A stretch of DNA of 64,000 nt from positions 186,001-250,000 of the forward strand of contig CANFTW010000002.1 of the NCBI GenBank assembly GCA_947450025.1, in the 5' to 3' direction. The notes beneath the pieces were generated by a model. It did not search any database, was not told where the DNA came from, and worked only from the letters and a program-made list of their open reading frames with translations. A program made the position numbers and the translations under genes. The DNA comes from Bacteroidota bacterium. GTDB lineage: Bacteria; Bacteroidota; Bacteroidia; B-17B0; Aurantibacillaceae. The stretch's first letter is position 1; each line of letters begins with the position of its first letter. This document shows positions 1 through 9,099 of the stretch, piece after piece.

Positions 1-232
1 GATATGATAATTTGTTTAGATAAAACCCTATTAAACAAATAATAACTAACCCTTCAATTAATAAAGCAGAAAAAAAATCGCTTAACAAATAATTATTAAT
101 TCCACTAAAAAGGAAAATGAAAATTGCAACAGAACTAAATTGATTAGTTAACTTAATGCGCTTTACTAAAATATCATCATACTCAGGCAGTATTCCAATT
201 GAAGAAATATAATTCCATGTTTTTTTAAACAT
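1..232 (-). CDS. N-terminal part of a membrane protein, cut by the window edge
   Basis: An open frame begins with ATG at 232 (minus strand) and stays open to base 1, giving 77 residues of an incomplete protein. It starts MFKKTWNYISSIGILPEYDD, then has a basic stretch (KRIKLTNQF) and two hydrophobic segments, near residues 33-51 and 56-73. This pattern of a short cytoplasmic lead followed by membrane spans resembles the N-terminus of Bacteroidota membrane sensors (histidine kinases or cyclases), but the effector part lies outside the window, so the function is open. It begins 4 bases after the stop of the OmpA-family gene and is probably the last gene seen of that operon. Confidence 0.6.
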   Translation of the reverse strand, partial: MFKKTWNYISSIGILPEYDDILVKRIKLTNQFSSVAIFIFLFSGINNYLLSDFFSALLIEGLVIICLIGFYLNKLSY

Positions 233-236
233 ATCA

Positions 237-2387
237 TTATTTACTCAAAATTTTAAACTCGGTTCTTCGATTTTCCTGACGCCCTAATTCCGTATCATTG
301 GTAGCAACTGGAACATATTCTCCATACCCTTTAGCTATTAATCGATCAGAGGAAATGCCTTTACCAATTAAATAGGTTACGACTGACTGGGACCGGGATT
401 GAGATAATTTTTGATTATAATCATCACTTCCTTTATTATCAGTATGACTTCCTAATTCTATTTTTAACGTTAAATTTTCATTTAATAATTTAATTAATCG
501 ATCTAACTCATTAGCAGACTCTGAGCGAATTGTTGCTTTATCAAAATCAAAGAATATATTTTTTAAAACAATAGATTGACCTACGTCTATTTGCTTTAAA
601 GCTACATTTTTTTCAATTTCTTGAAATTCTTCAGATGCTTTTAAATCAAAATTTTCGGAGTGAAATAAATAACCATCTTTTTTAACAGCAATCCCATAAT
701 TTTTTCCAGAAGGCAAGGACACTAAATACTTTCCAGTTGTACTGTTTGATTTAAAGGTGGCGATTACTTCATTTAATGAATTATCAATTAATTCAATTGA
801 TGCCTCTAATAAATTATGAGTTTTGGCATCAGAAATAACCCCTTTTAATATTGTCATTTTAGGCCCAGAACTAACAATTTTATCAGCTTTAAATTCACTA
901 ATAGGAGCGGTTACACTTGCTAATAAATTATCTTCATTCATTAATATGGGAGGTTTTTCTGGTCCTAAAAATGTGATTTTATAAATATCTTTATCTCCGT
1001 ATCCTCCTTGTTTTGAAGAGGCAAAATACCCGTGATTTCCACTTCCACTAATCACAAAAAACACGTCATCATCTGGGCCATTAATTGGGTATCCTAAATT
1101 TTGAGGGGTACTCCATTTGCCGTTTTCAAAAGTAGATTTAAAAACATCATAGCCTCCCATTGAACCATATCCCTTAGAACTAAAATAAATTGTTTTACCA
1201 TCTGGATGAATAAAAACTCCTTCTTCACCATATTTAGTATTTAATGCAGATCCAATATTTACTGAAGGCCCCCACTCTCCTTTTACATCTTTATCTGAAT
1301 AATAAATATCTCTGTCTCCTATGCCACCAACTTTATCACTAATAAAGTAAAGTCTCTTCGCGTCATACGATAAACTAACTGACGATTCATGATCTTTTGA
1401 GTTAATATTTTTATTTAAATGCTCTGGCTTTGTCCATGAATTTCCAACGAGATTACTAACATATAAATCTCCACCGTCTTTTTCCTTAAATTTATAAATA
1501 AATAAAATAGTTCCATCTGAAGATAATCCCGCAGTCGCATCATGTTCATCTGTATTTACAATTGATCCAAAATTTTGAGCTAACACCCAGTCTTTACCGT
1601 TTTTTTGAGAGACATATAAGTCTTCCATATACCCACTACTATGTTCGTCTAATTTACCTCCCGTGGTAGTATTTCTACATGCGGTAAATGCCAACATAGA
1701 TTCATCGGCTGAAATAAAAGCACTATACTCAGGATATGATGTATTAATATTTGGTCCTAAATTATCCACGAATACTCTTTGAGGATTTGCTGTTTCAATT
1801 TTCCCTACTTTACATTCACTAATTTTCTTGTATAGATCTTCAATTGATAAAGCATTTAATTTAGGATCTGTATTTAAAAAAGATAAATGTTTTTGGTAAT
1901 ACTTAATCGCATCATCCCATTTTAATTGAAATTGAAATGACCATGCAATAAAATAATTAACATCATCTGGAATTTTGGCATTTAAGGAAATTGCCTTCTC
2001 TAAATATCGAGATGCTGCATCAGACTGTGGATTTAAATTAAAGGAGATGACTCCTAACATATAATTTAAATAGGCATTGTTTGGATTGAATTCTTGTGCT
2101 TTAGTTAAATAAGGTTGAGCTTGTTTAAAATAAATATCACCCGCATGTCTATAATCATTTCTACTAACTGGATAAACCTTATAGATTTCAATATAATTTT
2201 CCATGATAATATCATATTCCTTTTTACCTAATTCAAAAGCGTCTTTTCCATCCTCTAGATTTCTTTTGGCTTCTTTTAATAAATCTTTTTTGTCCGGAAA
2301 ATTAGCTTTTTCAAATTCAACGTTTTGAGCAAAAGCAATTGACGACATCAAAATAAGAAGTGTCAATATTTTTATAAATGAATTCAT
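237..2387 (-). CDS. OmpA-family protein with TPR, PD40 propeller and carboxypeptidase-regulatory domains (PorE-like)
   Basis: A 716-residue exported protein with a type I signal peptide (cleavage expected after AFA, residue 20). Domains in order: TPR-like helices (about 40-195), a WD40/PD40-type beta propeller (about 205-475, with repeated SxDGKxIYFSS-like blades), a carboxypeptidase regulatory-like domain (about 515-590) and an OmpA C-terminal peptidoglycan-binding domain (about 605-716, FFDFDKATI, GSHTDNKGSDDYNQKLSQSR, RRTEF). This is the architecture of PorE (PG1058), a periplasmic protein linked to type IX secretion, but PorE is a lipoprotein and no lipobox is visible here. The architecture is seen; the type IX role is inference, because related OmpA proteins occur in several copies per genome. 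It follows a TPR gene by 39 bases in an apparent operon. Confidence 0.88.
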   Translation of the reverse strand: MNSFIKILTLLILMSSIAFAQNVEFEKANFPDKKDLLKEAKRNLEDGKDAFELGKKEYDIIMENYIEIYKVYPVSRNDYRHAGDIYFKQAQPYLTKAQEFNPNNAYLNYMLGVISFNLNPQSDAASRYLEKAISLNAKIPDDVNYFIAWSFQFQLKWDDAIKYYQKHLSFLNTDPKLNALSIEDLYKKISECKVGKIETANPQRVFVDNLGPNINTSYPEYSAFISADESMLAFTACRNTTTGGKLDEHSSGYMEDLYVSQKNGKDWVLAQNFGSIVNTDEHDATAGLSSDGTILFIYKFKEKDGGDLYVSNLVGNSWTKPEHLNKNINSKDHESSVSLSYDAKRLYFISDKVGGIGDRDIYYSDKDVKGEWGPSVNIGSALNTKYGEEGVFIHPDGKTIYFSSKGYGSMGGYDVFKSTFENGKWSTPQNLGYPINGPDDDVFFVISGSGNHGYFASSKQGGYGDKDIYKITFLGPEKPPILMNEDNLLASVTAPISEFKADKIVSSGPKMTILKGVISDAKTHNLLEASIELIDNSLNEVIATFKSNSTTGKYLVSLPSGKNYGIAVKKDGYLFHSENFDLKASEEFQEIEKNVALKQIDVGQSIVLKNIFFDFDKATIRSESANELDRLIKLLNENLTLKIELGSHTDNKGSDDYNQKLSQSRSQSVVTYLIGKGISSDRLIAKGYGEYVPVATNDTELGRQENRRTEFKILSK

Positions 2388-2426
2388 ATCTTATACTGTA
2401 AAATTTATAAACTTTTTAATTTGAAA

Positions 2427-3476
2427 TTAGTCGCAGAAACCAGAGGAATAGTGCTTGCCCTCAGAAGTGCCTAATTCAGAGGCTTTTTTCCAATCAGCGC
2501 AAGCACCATCCTCATCTTTCAACATCTGTTTTGCAATCCCTCTATTTAAATATGCTGCTCCTAATTTAGCATCGACTTGCAAAGCTTTATTCGCCCATTC
2601 TATGGCTGATTTATAATCCTTCTTTTTAATATAAGCAGATGCAATATTATTCATTGCTAACGTATAATTAGGTTTTTGTTTTAAAGCGGCATCAAAATCT
2701 GCAATTGCACCAGGAATATCATTTAAATTTAATTTAGCAGTTCCTCGATTATTATAGGCAATGTAATAATCTGGCTTTATATTAATAGCCTTAGAATAAG
2801 CATCTATCGCACCTTTATTATCAGCTTTATTTCGTTTACAAGACCCTAAACTATTATATGTAAAATATAATTTCGAATCAATAGCTAATGCTTTTTCATA
2901 ATCACTGATGGCACCAGCGTCATCTCCTAATTGTTTTTTAGCTGAAGCTCTATCATTATAGGCATAAGCATAATCTTTTTTAGCTGCAATAGCTTTGTCA
3001 TACTCTGAAATAGCATACTTATAATCCCCTGCTTCAAAGCTAATTTGACCACTTAAATAAAATGCCTTACTATAATTTTCATCGATAAACGTAGTTTTAC
3101 TGAGATAGGAAATACTTGAATCTCTTTTATTAATTGTATAATAACTTTGTGCCTTGCCAAACAAGGCGTCTGTATTAATAGGGTTTATAGCTAAAGCGTT
3201 ATTATAGTCCACTATGGAAGCATCAATAGATTTAGACTCGAATTTAGCAAACCCCCTACTAGCGAAAGCCTTATCAAAATTAGGTTTAAAAGAAATGGCT
3301 TTTGTAAATTGTTCAATCGCCATGCTATAATCTTTTTTATCGATTAGTTCTAAACCAACGTTATAGGCATTTTCGGCTTCCTGATCTGAAGTCAAAGCAG
3401 TTTTTACTTTTACAGTATCTTGAGCAAATGAATTTAAACACACAAAGCCAAGACACACTAATACAATTTTTTGCAT
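2427..3476 (-). CDS. Secreted tetratricopeptide repeat protein
   Basis: The frame could start at 3536, but the ATG at 3476 gives a clean signal peptide (MQKIVLVCLGFVCLNSFAQ), so the mature protein of about 330 residues should be periplasmic. The rest is an array of about eight TPR units with the usual pattern (AIxxYxKAIxxxPxxxxAYxNRG), ending in a Sel1-like tail (DEDGACADWKKASELG). TPR arrays bind other proteins. Its position between trmN6 and the PorE-like OmpA gene suggests a role in an envelope complex, which is inference. The upstream ATG at 3536 overlaps the trmN6 stop (TAATG), so a longer product translated by coupling, with 20 extra residues, cannot be excluded. Confidence 0.85.
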   Translation of the reverse strand: MQKIVLVCLGFVCLNSFAQDTVKVKTALTSDQEAENAYNVGLELIDKKDYSMAIEQFTKAISFKPNFDKAFASRGFAKFESKSIDASIVDYNNALAINPINTDALFGKAQSYYTINKRDSSISYLSKTTFIDENYSKAFYLSGQISFEAGDYKYAISEYDKAIAAKKDYAYAYNDRASAKKQLGDDAGAISDYEKALAIDSKLYFTYNSLGSCKRNKADNKGAIDAYSKAINIKPDYYIAYNNRGTAKLNLNDIPGAIADFDAALKQKPNYTLAMNNIASAYIKKKDYKSAIEWANKALQVDAKLGAAYLNRGIAKQMLKDEDGACADWKKASELGTSEGKHYSSGFCD

Positions 3477-3535
3477 AGATGGGTTTATTAGGTTCTTAAA
3501 GATAGAAAAAGAATAGAAAAAAAGAAATTTTTTCA

Positions 3536-4252
3536 TTAAATATTCAGATAATAGTCCTTTGTTAAGGCTTTGTATTCATCTGTATAATGGTGTCTTTCTT
3601 CTAATTCTATGGCAATCGTTTGTTCAGAAAATTCAGAAGGGGTAAATTCAAATTGCATTAAATGTCGTTTATCAAGCTCTTTGTTAATTTTTGACTTTAC
3701 CCTTAACAATTTAGATAAAAAAAGACCTTTCTTTTTAGCTAAGTCCTTAAATTTTTCGGCCTCTAATGTTGGAAGGATTAAACAAAATTTGCCTTTATCA
3801 TCTAATAATTTAATCACTCCATCAATCAACTCTTCAAAAGGCAATACATCAGCATGTCGAGCAAATGAGCGTTGTTCATCACTAGATTTTAATGATTGTT
3901 CAAAGTATGGAGGATTAGTGACTATCAAATTATATTTTTTAGTATTAACTTTTGAAAACTCCTGCCAAGAAGAATGTATTACTTGTAATTGACCACTAAA
4001 TTTACTTTCAAATATATTTTGTTGGGCTTGCAGGCAGGCATTTTCATCAATATCTATAGCATCAATTTTAGCTAACGTTTTTTGAGCCAACATTAATGCT
4101 ACCACCCCAGTTCCTGTTCCAATATCTAATATTTCCCTGCTTCCGTTTGGCAAAACCCATGAACCTAATAATACAGCATCGGTGCCAACTTTCATCGCAC
4201 ACTTATCCTGATGTATAATAAACTGTTTAAAAGCGAAAGACGTACTTGGCAT
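3536..4252 (-). CDS. trmN6: tRNA1(Val) (adenine(37)-N6)-methyltransferase
   Basis: A 238-residue SAM-dependent methyltransferase of the YfiC/TrmN6 family, which makes N6-methyladenosine next to the anticodon of tRNA-Val. The N-terminal FKQFIIHQDKCAMKVGTDAVLLGSW block is typical of the family. The SAM-binding motif I is ILDIGTGTGVVALMLAQ (41-57), and the catalytic NPPYF of N6-adenine methyltransferases is at 113-117. The length is normal. The stop codon overlaps the first possible ATG of the downstream TPR gene. It is the first gene of the minus-strand run ending at the left edge and diverges from dacB. Confidence 0.92.
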   Translation of the reverse strand: MPSTSFAFKQFIIHQDKCAMKVGTDAVLLGSWVLPNGSREILDIGTGTGVVALMLAQKTLAKIDAIDIDENACLQAQQNIFESKFSGQLQVIHSSWQEFSKVNTKKYNLIVTNPPYFEQSLKSSDEQRSFARHADVLPFEELIDGVIKLLDDKGKFCLILPTLEAEKFKDLAKKKGLFLSKLLRVKSKINKELDKRHLMQFEFTPSEFSEQTIAIELEERHHYTDEYKALTKDYYLNI

Positions 4253-4357
4253 AAACCATGTTTAGCGTTTTGAGTGATCTAAAGTTAAAAACAAAAATAA
4301 ATGTATAAAGGTTTATTAACTTTAGAAATTAATTTTATAGAAAATTAACCAAAAAAT

Positions 4358-5812
4358 ATGATAAAAGCTATCTTATTCTTTTTATTGACAGTTTTATTGA
4401 ACAATATAATTGCTCAACCTACTATTGAATCGATAATGGATTCATATAAAAAAGATAAGGATTTACAGCATGCCTCTTACAGTTTTTGTATTATGGAGGC
4501 GCAATCAGGCAAAATCATTAAAGAACTTAATTCAGAGTTATCTCTTGTTCCTGCTAGTACAATGAAAATTGTAACTACCTCAGCAGCTCTAGGTATTTTA
4601 GGAAAAGAGTATACATATAAAACAAAATTTTATAATTCGCTTTTCATTGACACTATAAAACAAAAAACATTAAGTATACTTTATGTCAAGGGTAGCGGAG
4701 ATCCTTCGCTCAATTCAGCATATTTTAATAATAACGATTCTTCATTTATAAATTACATAGTGCAAAAACTAAAAATAGGGGGATTAAAAAAAGTAACGGG
4801 AAATGTGGTGGTTAATAATACTTGTTTTGACAACAAAATTCCTGATACATGGATTTGGAGCGATATAGGAAATTATTTCGGAGCTGGCGCAAATGGGTTA
4901 TCATATAGAGACAACAAATTTTCAATTTATTTAAACAGTAGTGCTCAAAATTTGGATGTAGAATTGGCTGATGTCAAACCGATATTCTATAAAAATTTAT
5001 TAAAAATAAACACCTTTGTAAAATCTTCAGGCACCGAAGACGATGCCTTTGTTTATGGAGATCCCTATAGTTACACTCCACGAAAGATAACAGGGACAAT
5101 CCCTCCAAACAAACATAATTATGAAATAGAAGCCGAAGCACCACTTCCACATTTATATTTTGCAAGCGAGCTATCACAAGCCTTACAAAAAAACAACTTA
5201 CAAGACCCTTTTCATTATTTTAACGATATAGATCACAAAGAAGATGTTATTTCAAATGACAAATTAATATATACTCATGTATCACCGAGCTTAGAAAAAA
5301 TAGTATATTATACAAACATCAAGAGTAATAATCATTATGCTGAAAGTTTATTAAAAACATTAGGTGCTGTTAAATCTGGGGGACAAGGCACCACAAATAA
5401 TGGTGTTTTAGCTGTAGAAAATTATTGGAAAGAAAGAGGCATTGATGTTAGTGGCTTGCATATGGTAGATGGAAGTGGCCTATCAAGAGCTAATACAATT
5501 ACCACAAAAATCCAAGCTACCATATTATCAAAAATTTACAGAGATAGTTTAATGTATCCCGCATTTAATGCTTCTTTACCCGTTGCTGGAAAAAATGGTA
5601 GTATGTCAAGTTTATGCAAAGGAACTTTTGCAGAAGGTAATATGCGTGCTAAAACTGGTTATATTAATAGAGCAAGAGGATATTGTGGTTATGTAAAAAC
5701 AAAAACAGGAAAAGAATTAGCGTTCTCTATACTGTTTAATAATTACAATTGCTCAGCTAAAGAAATGAAATTAAAAATTGAGAAACTACTTATTGCAATA
5801 GCCGATTTATAA
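4358..5812 (+). CDS. dacB: D-alanyl-D-alanine carboxypeptidase/endopeptidase (PBP4, peptidase S13)
   Basis: A 484-residue exported penicillin-binding protein of the S13/DacB class, which trims peptidoglycan peptides in the periplasm. The signal peptide is residues 1-19 (NNIIAQ). All three catalytic motifs are visible: SxxK as STMK with Ser67 and Lys70, SxN as SNN at 323-325, and KTG at 432-434. The substrate pocket block DGSGLSRAN precedes the last motif. It is a single-gene unit: divergent from trmN6 and 5 bases from the convergent small secreted protein gene. No hairpin terminator lies between those two genes. Confidence 0.93.
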   Translation: MIKAILFFLLTVLLNNIIAQPTIESIMDSYKKDKDLQHASYSFCIMEAQSGKIIKELNSELSLVPASTMKIVTTSAALGILGKEYTYKTKFYNSLFIDTIKQKTLSILYVKGSGDPSLNSAYFNNNDSSFINYIVQKLKIGGLKKVTGNVVVNNTCFDNKIPDTWIWSDIGNYFGAGANGLSYRDNKFSIYLNSSAQNLDVELADVKPIFYKNLLKINTFVKSSGTEDDAFVYGDPYSYTPRKITGTIPPNKHNYEIEAEAPLPHLYFASELSQALQKNNLQDPFHYFNDIDHKEDVISNDKLIYTHVSPSLEKIVYYTNIKSNNHYAESLLKTLGAVKSGGQGTTNNGVLAVENYWKERGIDVSGLHMVDGSGLSRANTITTKIQATILSKIYRDSLMYPAFNASLPVAGKNGSMSSLCKGTFAEGNMRAKTGYINRARGYCGYVKTKTGKELAFSILFNNYNCSAKEMKLKIEKLLIAIADL

Positions 5813-5817
5813 AAAAA

Positions 5818-6273
5818 TTATTTGTAGGTAGAAACATCTGGTGCTTCTTGCAAACCTGGGCCTTTAGGTTTTAAAAAATCAATAAAAAACAAATTAATAA
5901 CATGTTTATCTTGCGTTAAAAAATTGGAAGACATCCCGTCAACCACTTTTAAATTAAGTTTCAAGGTTGATTCTTCCTTAGTATAGTTTTCATGCAATTC
6001 TTTTTTATGAGGAACATAATTTCCTTTACTATTTTTTAAAAATAACTTACTGTTAATCTGTCCATCTTCCGTAGAAATTTTACCCATCACACTATAACAA
6101 GCATTATCTTTTAAATCCCTGATAGTTACTACAACATTATGTTCGCCATCAGTTAAAGCAAAAGTTTTTCTAGCTTTAAATAACTTTAAATAATCCTCGT
6201 AACAATTTGCCTTAGTTTGGGCATAATTTGAACTAAAAAATATAAGGCCCACTAAAATTAAAATGTATTTCAT
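5818..6273 (-). CDS. Small exported protein of unknown function
   Basis: 151 residues with a clear signal peptide (MKYILILVGLIFFSSNYAQ). The mature part of about 132 residues has a beta-rich pattern with alternating hydrophobics (HNVVVTIRDL, STLKLNLKVV), two cysteines, and a Pro/Gly-rich end. I recognise no family. It lies 94 bases downstream of the class III aminotransferase gene on the same strand and could be a distal member of that transcript or a separate unit. Confidence 0.7.
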   Translation of the reverse strand: MKYILILVGLIFFSSNYAQTKANCYEDYLKLFKARKTFALTDGEHNVVVTIRDLKDNACYSVMGKISTEDGQINSKLFLKNSKGNYVPHKKELHENYTKEESTLKLNLKVVDGMSSNFLTQDKHVINLFFIDFLKPKGPGLQEAPDVSTYK

Positions 6274-6367
6274 AATAAAATATTTAAAAAAAATATATAC
6301 TTACCAAGTAAAACAAAATAACACAATTTTTAAAAAAATCAACTAATCTTAAAAAAATGAACTAAAT

Positions 6368-7570
6368 CTATGTTTTAGAAACGGACTCGTTAATTGATTT
6401 TAAAATAATAGCACAAGCCTTTTTAATTTCTTCATCCGTGATAATTAATGGAGGCGCAATTCTCATGCTATGTGTGTTGAATAAAAACCAATCAACGATT
6501 AAGCCATTTTTAACACATGTTTCTATAATTTTAAAATTTAAATCCGTGTCATCAAAATCGATAGACAACATAAAGCCTTTACCTTTAATATTTTTAATAG
6601 CAGGATGAACTAATAAAGAACGAATCAAATTAGATTTACGTTCTACATCATCCATTAATTTTTCAGACTGAATAGTTTGTAAACAAGCTAATGAAGCAGC
6701 GCAACAAACGGCATTACCACCAAACGTATTAATATTGCCTAAAACCGGATTATAAGTGAATTCATTTAATAATTTTTGAGAGCTAATAAAACAACCAATG
6801 GGCAAACCGCCCCCCATACCTTTTGCTAATAACAAAATATCTGGCACTACTCCAGTTTGCTCAAAGGCAAAAAAAGTACCGCTACGTCCAAATCCATTTT
6901 GGATTTCATCTAATATCATCAACGCACAATGCTCATCACATTTTTTTCGGATAGCTTGTAAAAACTCATTGCTCGCAACTGTATAACCAGTTTCACTTTG
7001 AACAGGCTCTAAAATAACAGCCGCTGTTTTCGAAGTGATGTATTTATTTACATCTTCAATAGAATTATAATCAATGATTCTCACATCTGGCAATAAAGGC
7101 CGAAATGCCTGTTTAAATTCTTCATTCCCCATCACACTTAAAGAGCCATGGGAACTTCCATGATACGAATCTGTAAAGCAAATGATTTCTGTTTTACCAG
7201 TAACACGTTTTGCTAGTTTCAATGCCCCTTCAGTAGCTTCTGTTCCTGAATTAGTGTAAAAAACAGAATTTAAACTAGCTGGCAATAAATCGGTTAACGC
7301 TTTTGCTAATTTGATTTGTGGAGCTTGCACATACTCACCATATACCATTAAATGCATGTATGTTACGCTTTGTTGCTGAATAGCCTTCACTACATTAGGG
7401 TGGCAATGCCCCACATTACTAACTGAAATTCCTGAAATAAAATCTATATAGGAATTATTATGTGTATCGTATAAATAAACCCCTTGCGCTTTGACTATTT
7501 CCAAATCCATCGGTTTTGGAGACACCTGTGCTACATGATTTAAAAATAATTGTCGGTTAGAAATTTGCAT
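6368..7570 (-). CDS. Class III PLP-dependent aminotransferase
   Basis: A 400-residue fold-type I aminotransferase of the acetylornithine/ornithine/GABA class. The N-terminal block GVYLYDTHNNSYIDFISGI, the PLP-contact block NSGTEATEGALKLAKR (107-122), the Asp motif ILDEIQNGFGRSG (219-231) and the Schiff-base lysine Lys250 in LLAKGMGGGLPIG are all present, so the enzyme should be active and cytoplasmic. The exact amino donor cannot be told from sequence. The gene is last in the run ribD, EamA, yigZ, aminotransferase and has no arginine-biosynthesis neighbours, so I do not assign argD. Confidence 0.9.
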   Translation of the reverse strand: MQISNRQLFLNHVAQVSPKPMDLEIVKAQGVYLYDTHNNSYIDFISGISVSNVGHCHPNVVKAIQQQSVTYMHLMVYGEYVQAPQIKLAKALTDLLPASLNSVFYTNSGTEATEGALKLAKRVTGKTEIICFTDSYHGSSHGSLSVMGNEEFKQAFRPLLPDVRIIDYNSIEDVNKYITSKTAAVILEPVQSETGYTVASNEFLQAIRKKCDEHCALMILDEIQNGFGRSGTFFAFEQTGVVPDILLLAKGMGGGLPIGCFISSQKLLNEFTYNPVLGNINTFGGNAVCCAASLACLQTIQSEKLMDDVERKSNLIRSLLVHPAIKNIKGKGFMLSIDFDDTDLNFKIIETCVKNGLIVDWFLFNTHSMRIAPPLIITDEEIKKACAIILKSINESVSKT

Positions 7571-7607
7571 TGGTTAAAGATAATAATTTTAATAACCCAA
7601 TAGTCCG

Positions 7608-8213
7608 TTATTTATAATCCAATTTAAGCCCATCTATTTTCTTCAACTTTTCTTCGCATTGCTCACTATTAGCCTTGCGAATGCTAAAATTAATTTCGCA
7701 ATTATTATCAAACTGCTGGCTAGTAATTTTACAATCCAATTGCTTTAATAGTTTCATCACATCATTTACATGTTCGAAATAAAATTGAATATTATAATGA
7801 AACAAAATTTGTTTTTCAATAATTGTAGCTGTTTTAATGACCTCAGCTGCTGAGTTTTTATAAGCATTAATTAAGCCACTCACTCCTAATAAAGTTCCAC
7901 CAAAATAACGCACTACAACGATTAAAATATTCGTTAAATCATTAGATTGAATCTGACCTAATATCGGCTTACCAGCCGTGTTATTAGGCTCGCCATCATC
8001 ATTGGCCCTAAAATTCATCTTATCAGCGCCTAATCGATAAGCGTAGCAATGATGATTGGCGGTGTGATGTTCTTTTTTTAATTGATTTAAAATTTCTTTA
8101 ATCTGCTGATCATTTTCAACTGGATAGGCAAAAGCTAAAAACTTACTGCCTTTATCTTTAAAGATAGCTTCAGTCGGTTTTTCAATAGTTAAATAGGTGT
8201 CAGAAAACAACAT
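7608..8213 (-). CDS. YigZ/IMPACT family protein
   Basis: A 201-residue protein with the UPF0029/IMPACT N-terminal domain, shown by HHTANHHCYAYRLG, the NDDGEPNNTAGKPIL signature (about 74-88) and VVVRYFGGTLLGVSGL. The C-terminal third is the small ferredoxin-like domain (DUF1949) of this family. Members are linked to translation control (eukaryotic IMPACT/Yih1), but the bacterial role is poorly defined. The start lies 3 bases after the EamA gene stop, which implies co-transcription with ribD. Confidence 0.9.
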   Translation of the reverse strand: MLFSDTYLTIEKPTEAIFKDKGSKFLAFAYPVENDQQIKEILNQLKKEHHTANHHCYAYRLGADKMNFRANDDGEPNNTAGKPILGQIQSNDLTNILIVVVRYFGGTLLGVSGLINAYKNSAAEVIKTATIIEKQILFHYNIQFYFEHVNDVMKLLKQLDCKITSQQFDNNCEINFSIRKANSEQCEEKLKKIDGLKLDYK

Positions 8214-8216
8214 AAC

Positions 8217-9098
8217 TTATTTCATTAACTGAGGCAATAATCCTAAAATCAAAATAGCCAATAAACTTAAACCTATTCCAAACCAATTTTTAGACGATAA
8301 TTTTTCTTTAAAAACTATTACTGAAACAATAGTAGATAAAGTTAAAATACTTAAGTTATTGATAGGGAACAATACAGAAGGCTCCATTAAATTGGTATTT
8401 AAAGCCGAAATAATAAAGTACATAGTTCCAAAATTTATGGTCCCCAAAATAATACCTGCTGGTATTGCTTGTACTTGAAATTTTTCTTTCTTAATAATTA
8501 ATTGATACAACAACACGATAAATCCAAATACAAAAGCGGTTGCAAAAATAGTAGATAAAAAAGCGTCAAAATTCAAATCATTTAATAAGTTACGTTGTGC
8601 ATAATTAATAGAAGAATCGATAATCCCACTACATCCAAAAATAATTAAAGGAAACAACCACCATAATTTATCGGATGGCTTACCTTCTGTTTCTTTATGA
8701 GACACTAAATACACCGCTACAATTGCTAAAATAATTCCAATAATTTTAGATACAGAAACGCCATCACCATAAAACATAATCGCAATGCTAATAGGTACTA
8801 CTACAGACATACGATTAGCTACCTGAGCTACCGAAATACCTTGCTTAGCTGTTGTTTCAGCTATAAAAAATAAACTACAAATAAAAATAACACCTAAAAA
8901 AACAGCTGTTAAAAAAAAGGGTTGCTCAATAACATTTGCAGGAGTGACATCCGATTTAGTGGTTAAAAAACCTAAAGAACCAGCAATGATATAATTAATT
9001 ATAATTGCCTGGAAAGCATTGATATTGCTGATAGAAATAATTTTAAAAGAAATTCCAAATAAGGTAGAAACAAAAATAGAAAGTAGTAAAAAAAGCAT
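8217..9098 (-). CDS. EamA-family (DMT superfamily) transporter
   Basis: 293 residues with about ten hydrophobic segments arranged as two EamA-like halves of five helices each. The second half begins around WWLFPLIIFGCSGIID, and the C-terminus ends in a last helix (LSLLAILILGLLP). Such proteins export small metabolites across the inner membrane. The substrate is not predictable. The start is one base after the ribD stop and the end is 3 bases before yigZ, so it sits inside the ribD operon; a link to riboflavin or another metabolite is only a guess. Confidence 0.85.
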   Translation of the reverse strand: MLFLLLSIFVSTLFGISFKIISISNINAFQAIIINYIIAGSLGFLTTKSDVTPANVIEQPFFLTAVFLGVIFICSLFFIAETTAKQGISVAQVANRMSVVVPISIAIMFYGDGVSVSKIIGIILAIVAVYLVSHKETEGKPSDKLWWLFPLIIFGCSGIIDSSINYAQRNLLNDLNFDAFLSTIFATAFVFGFIVLLYQLIIKKEKFQVQAIPAGIILGTINFGTMYFIISALNTNLMEPSVLFPINNLSILTLSTIVSVIVFKEKLSSKNWFGIGLSLLAILILGLLPQLMK

Positions 9099-9099
9099 A

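Noticed and set aside
3609-3992. 127-codon open frame opposite trmN6
   Set aside because: Lies wholly antisense to a clear gene, no start context or family pattern; product of AT-rich codon use on the other strand.
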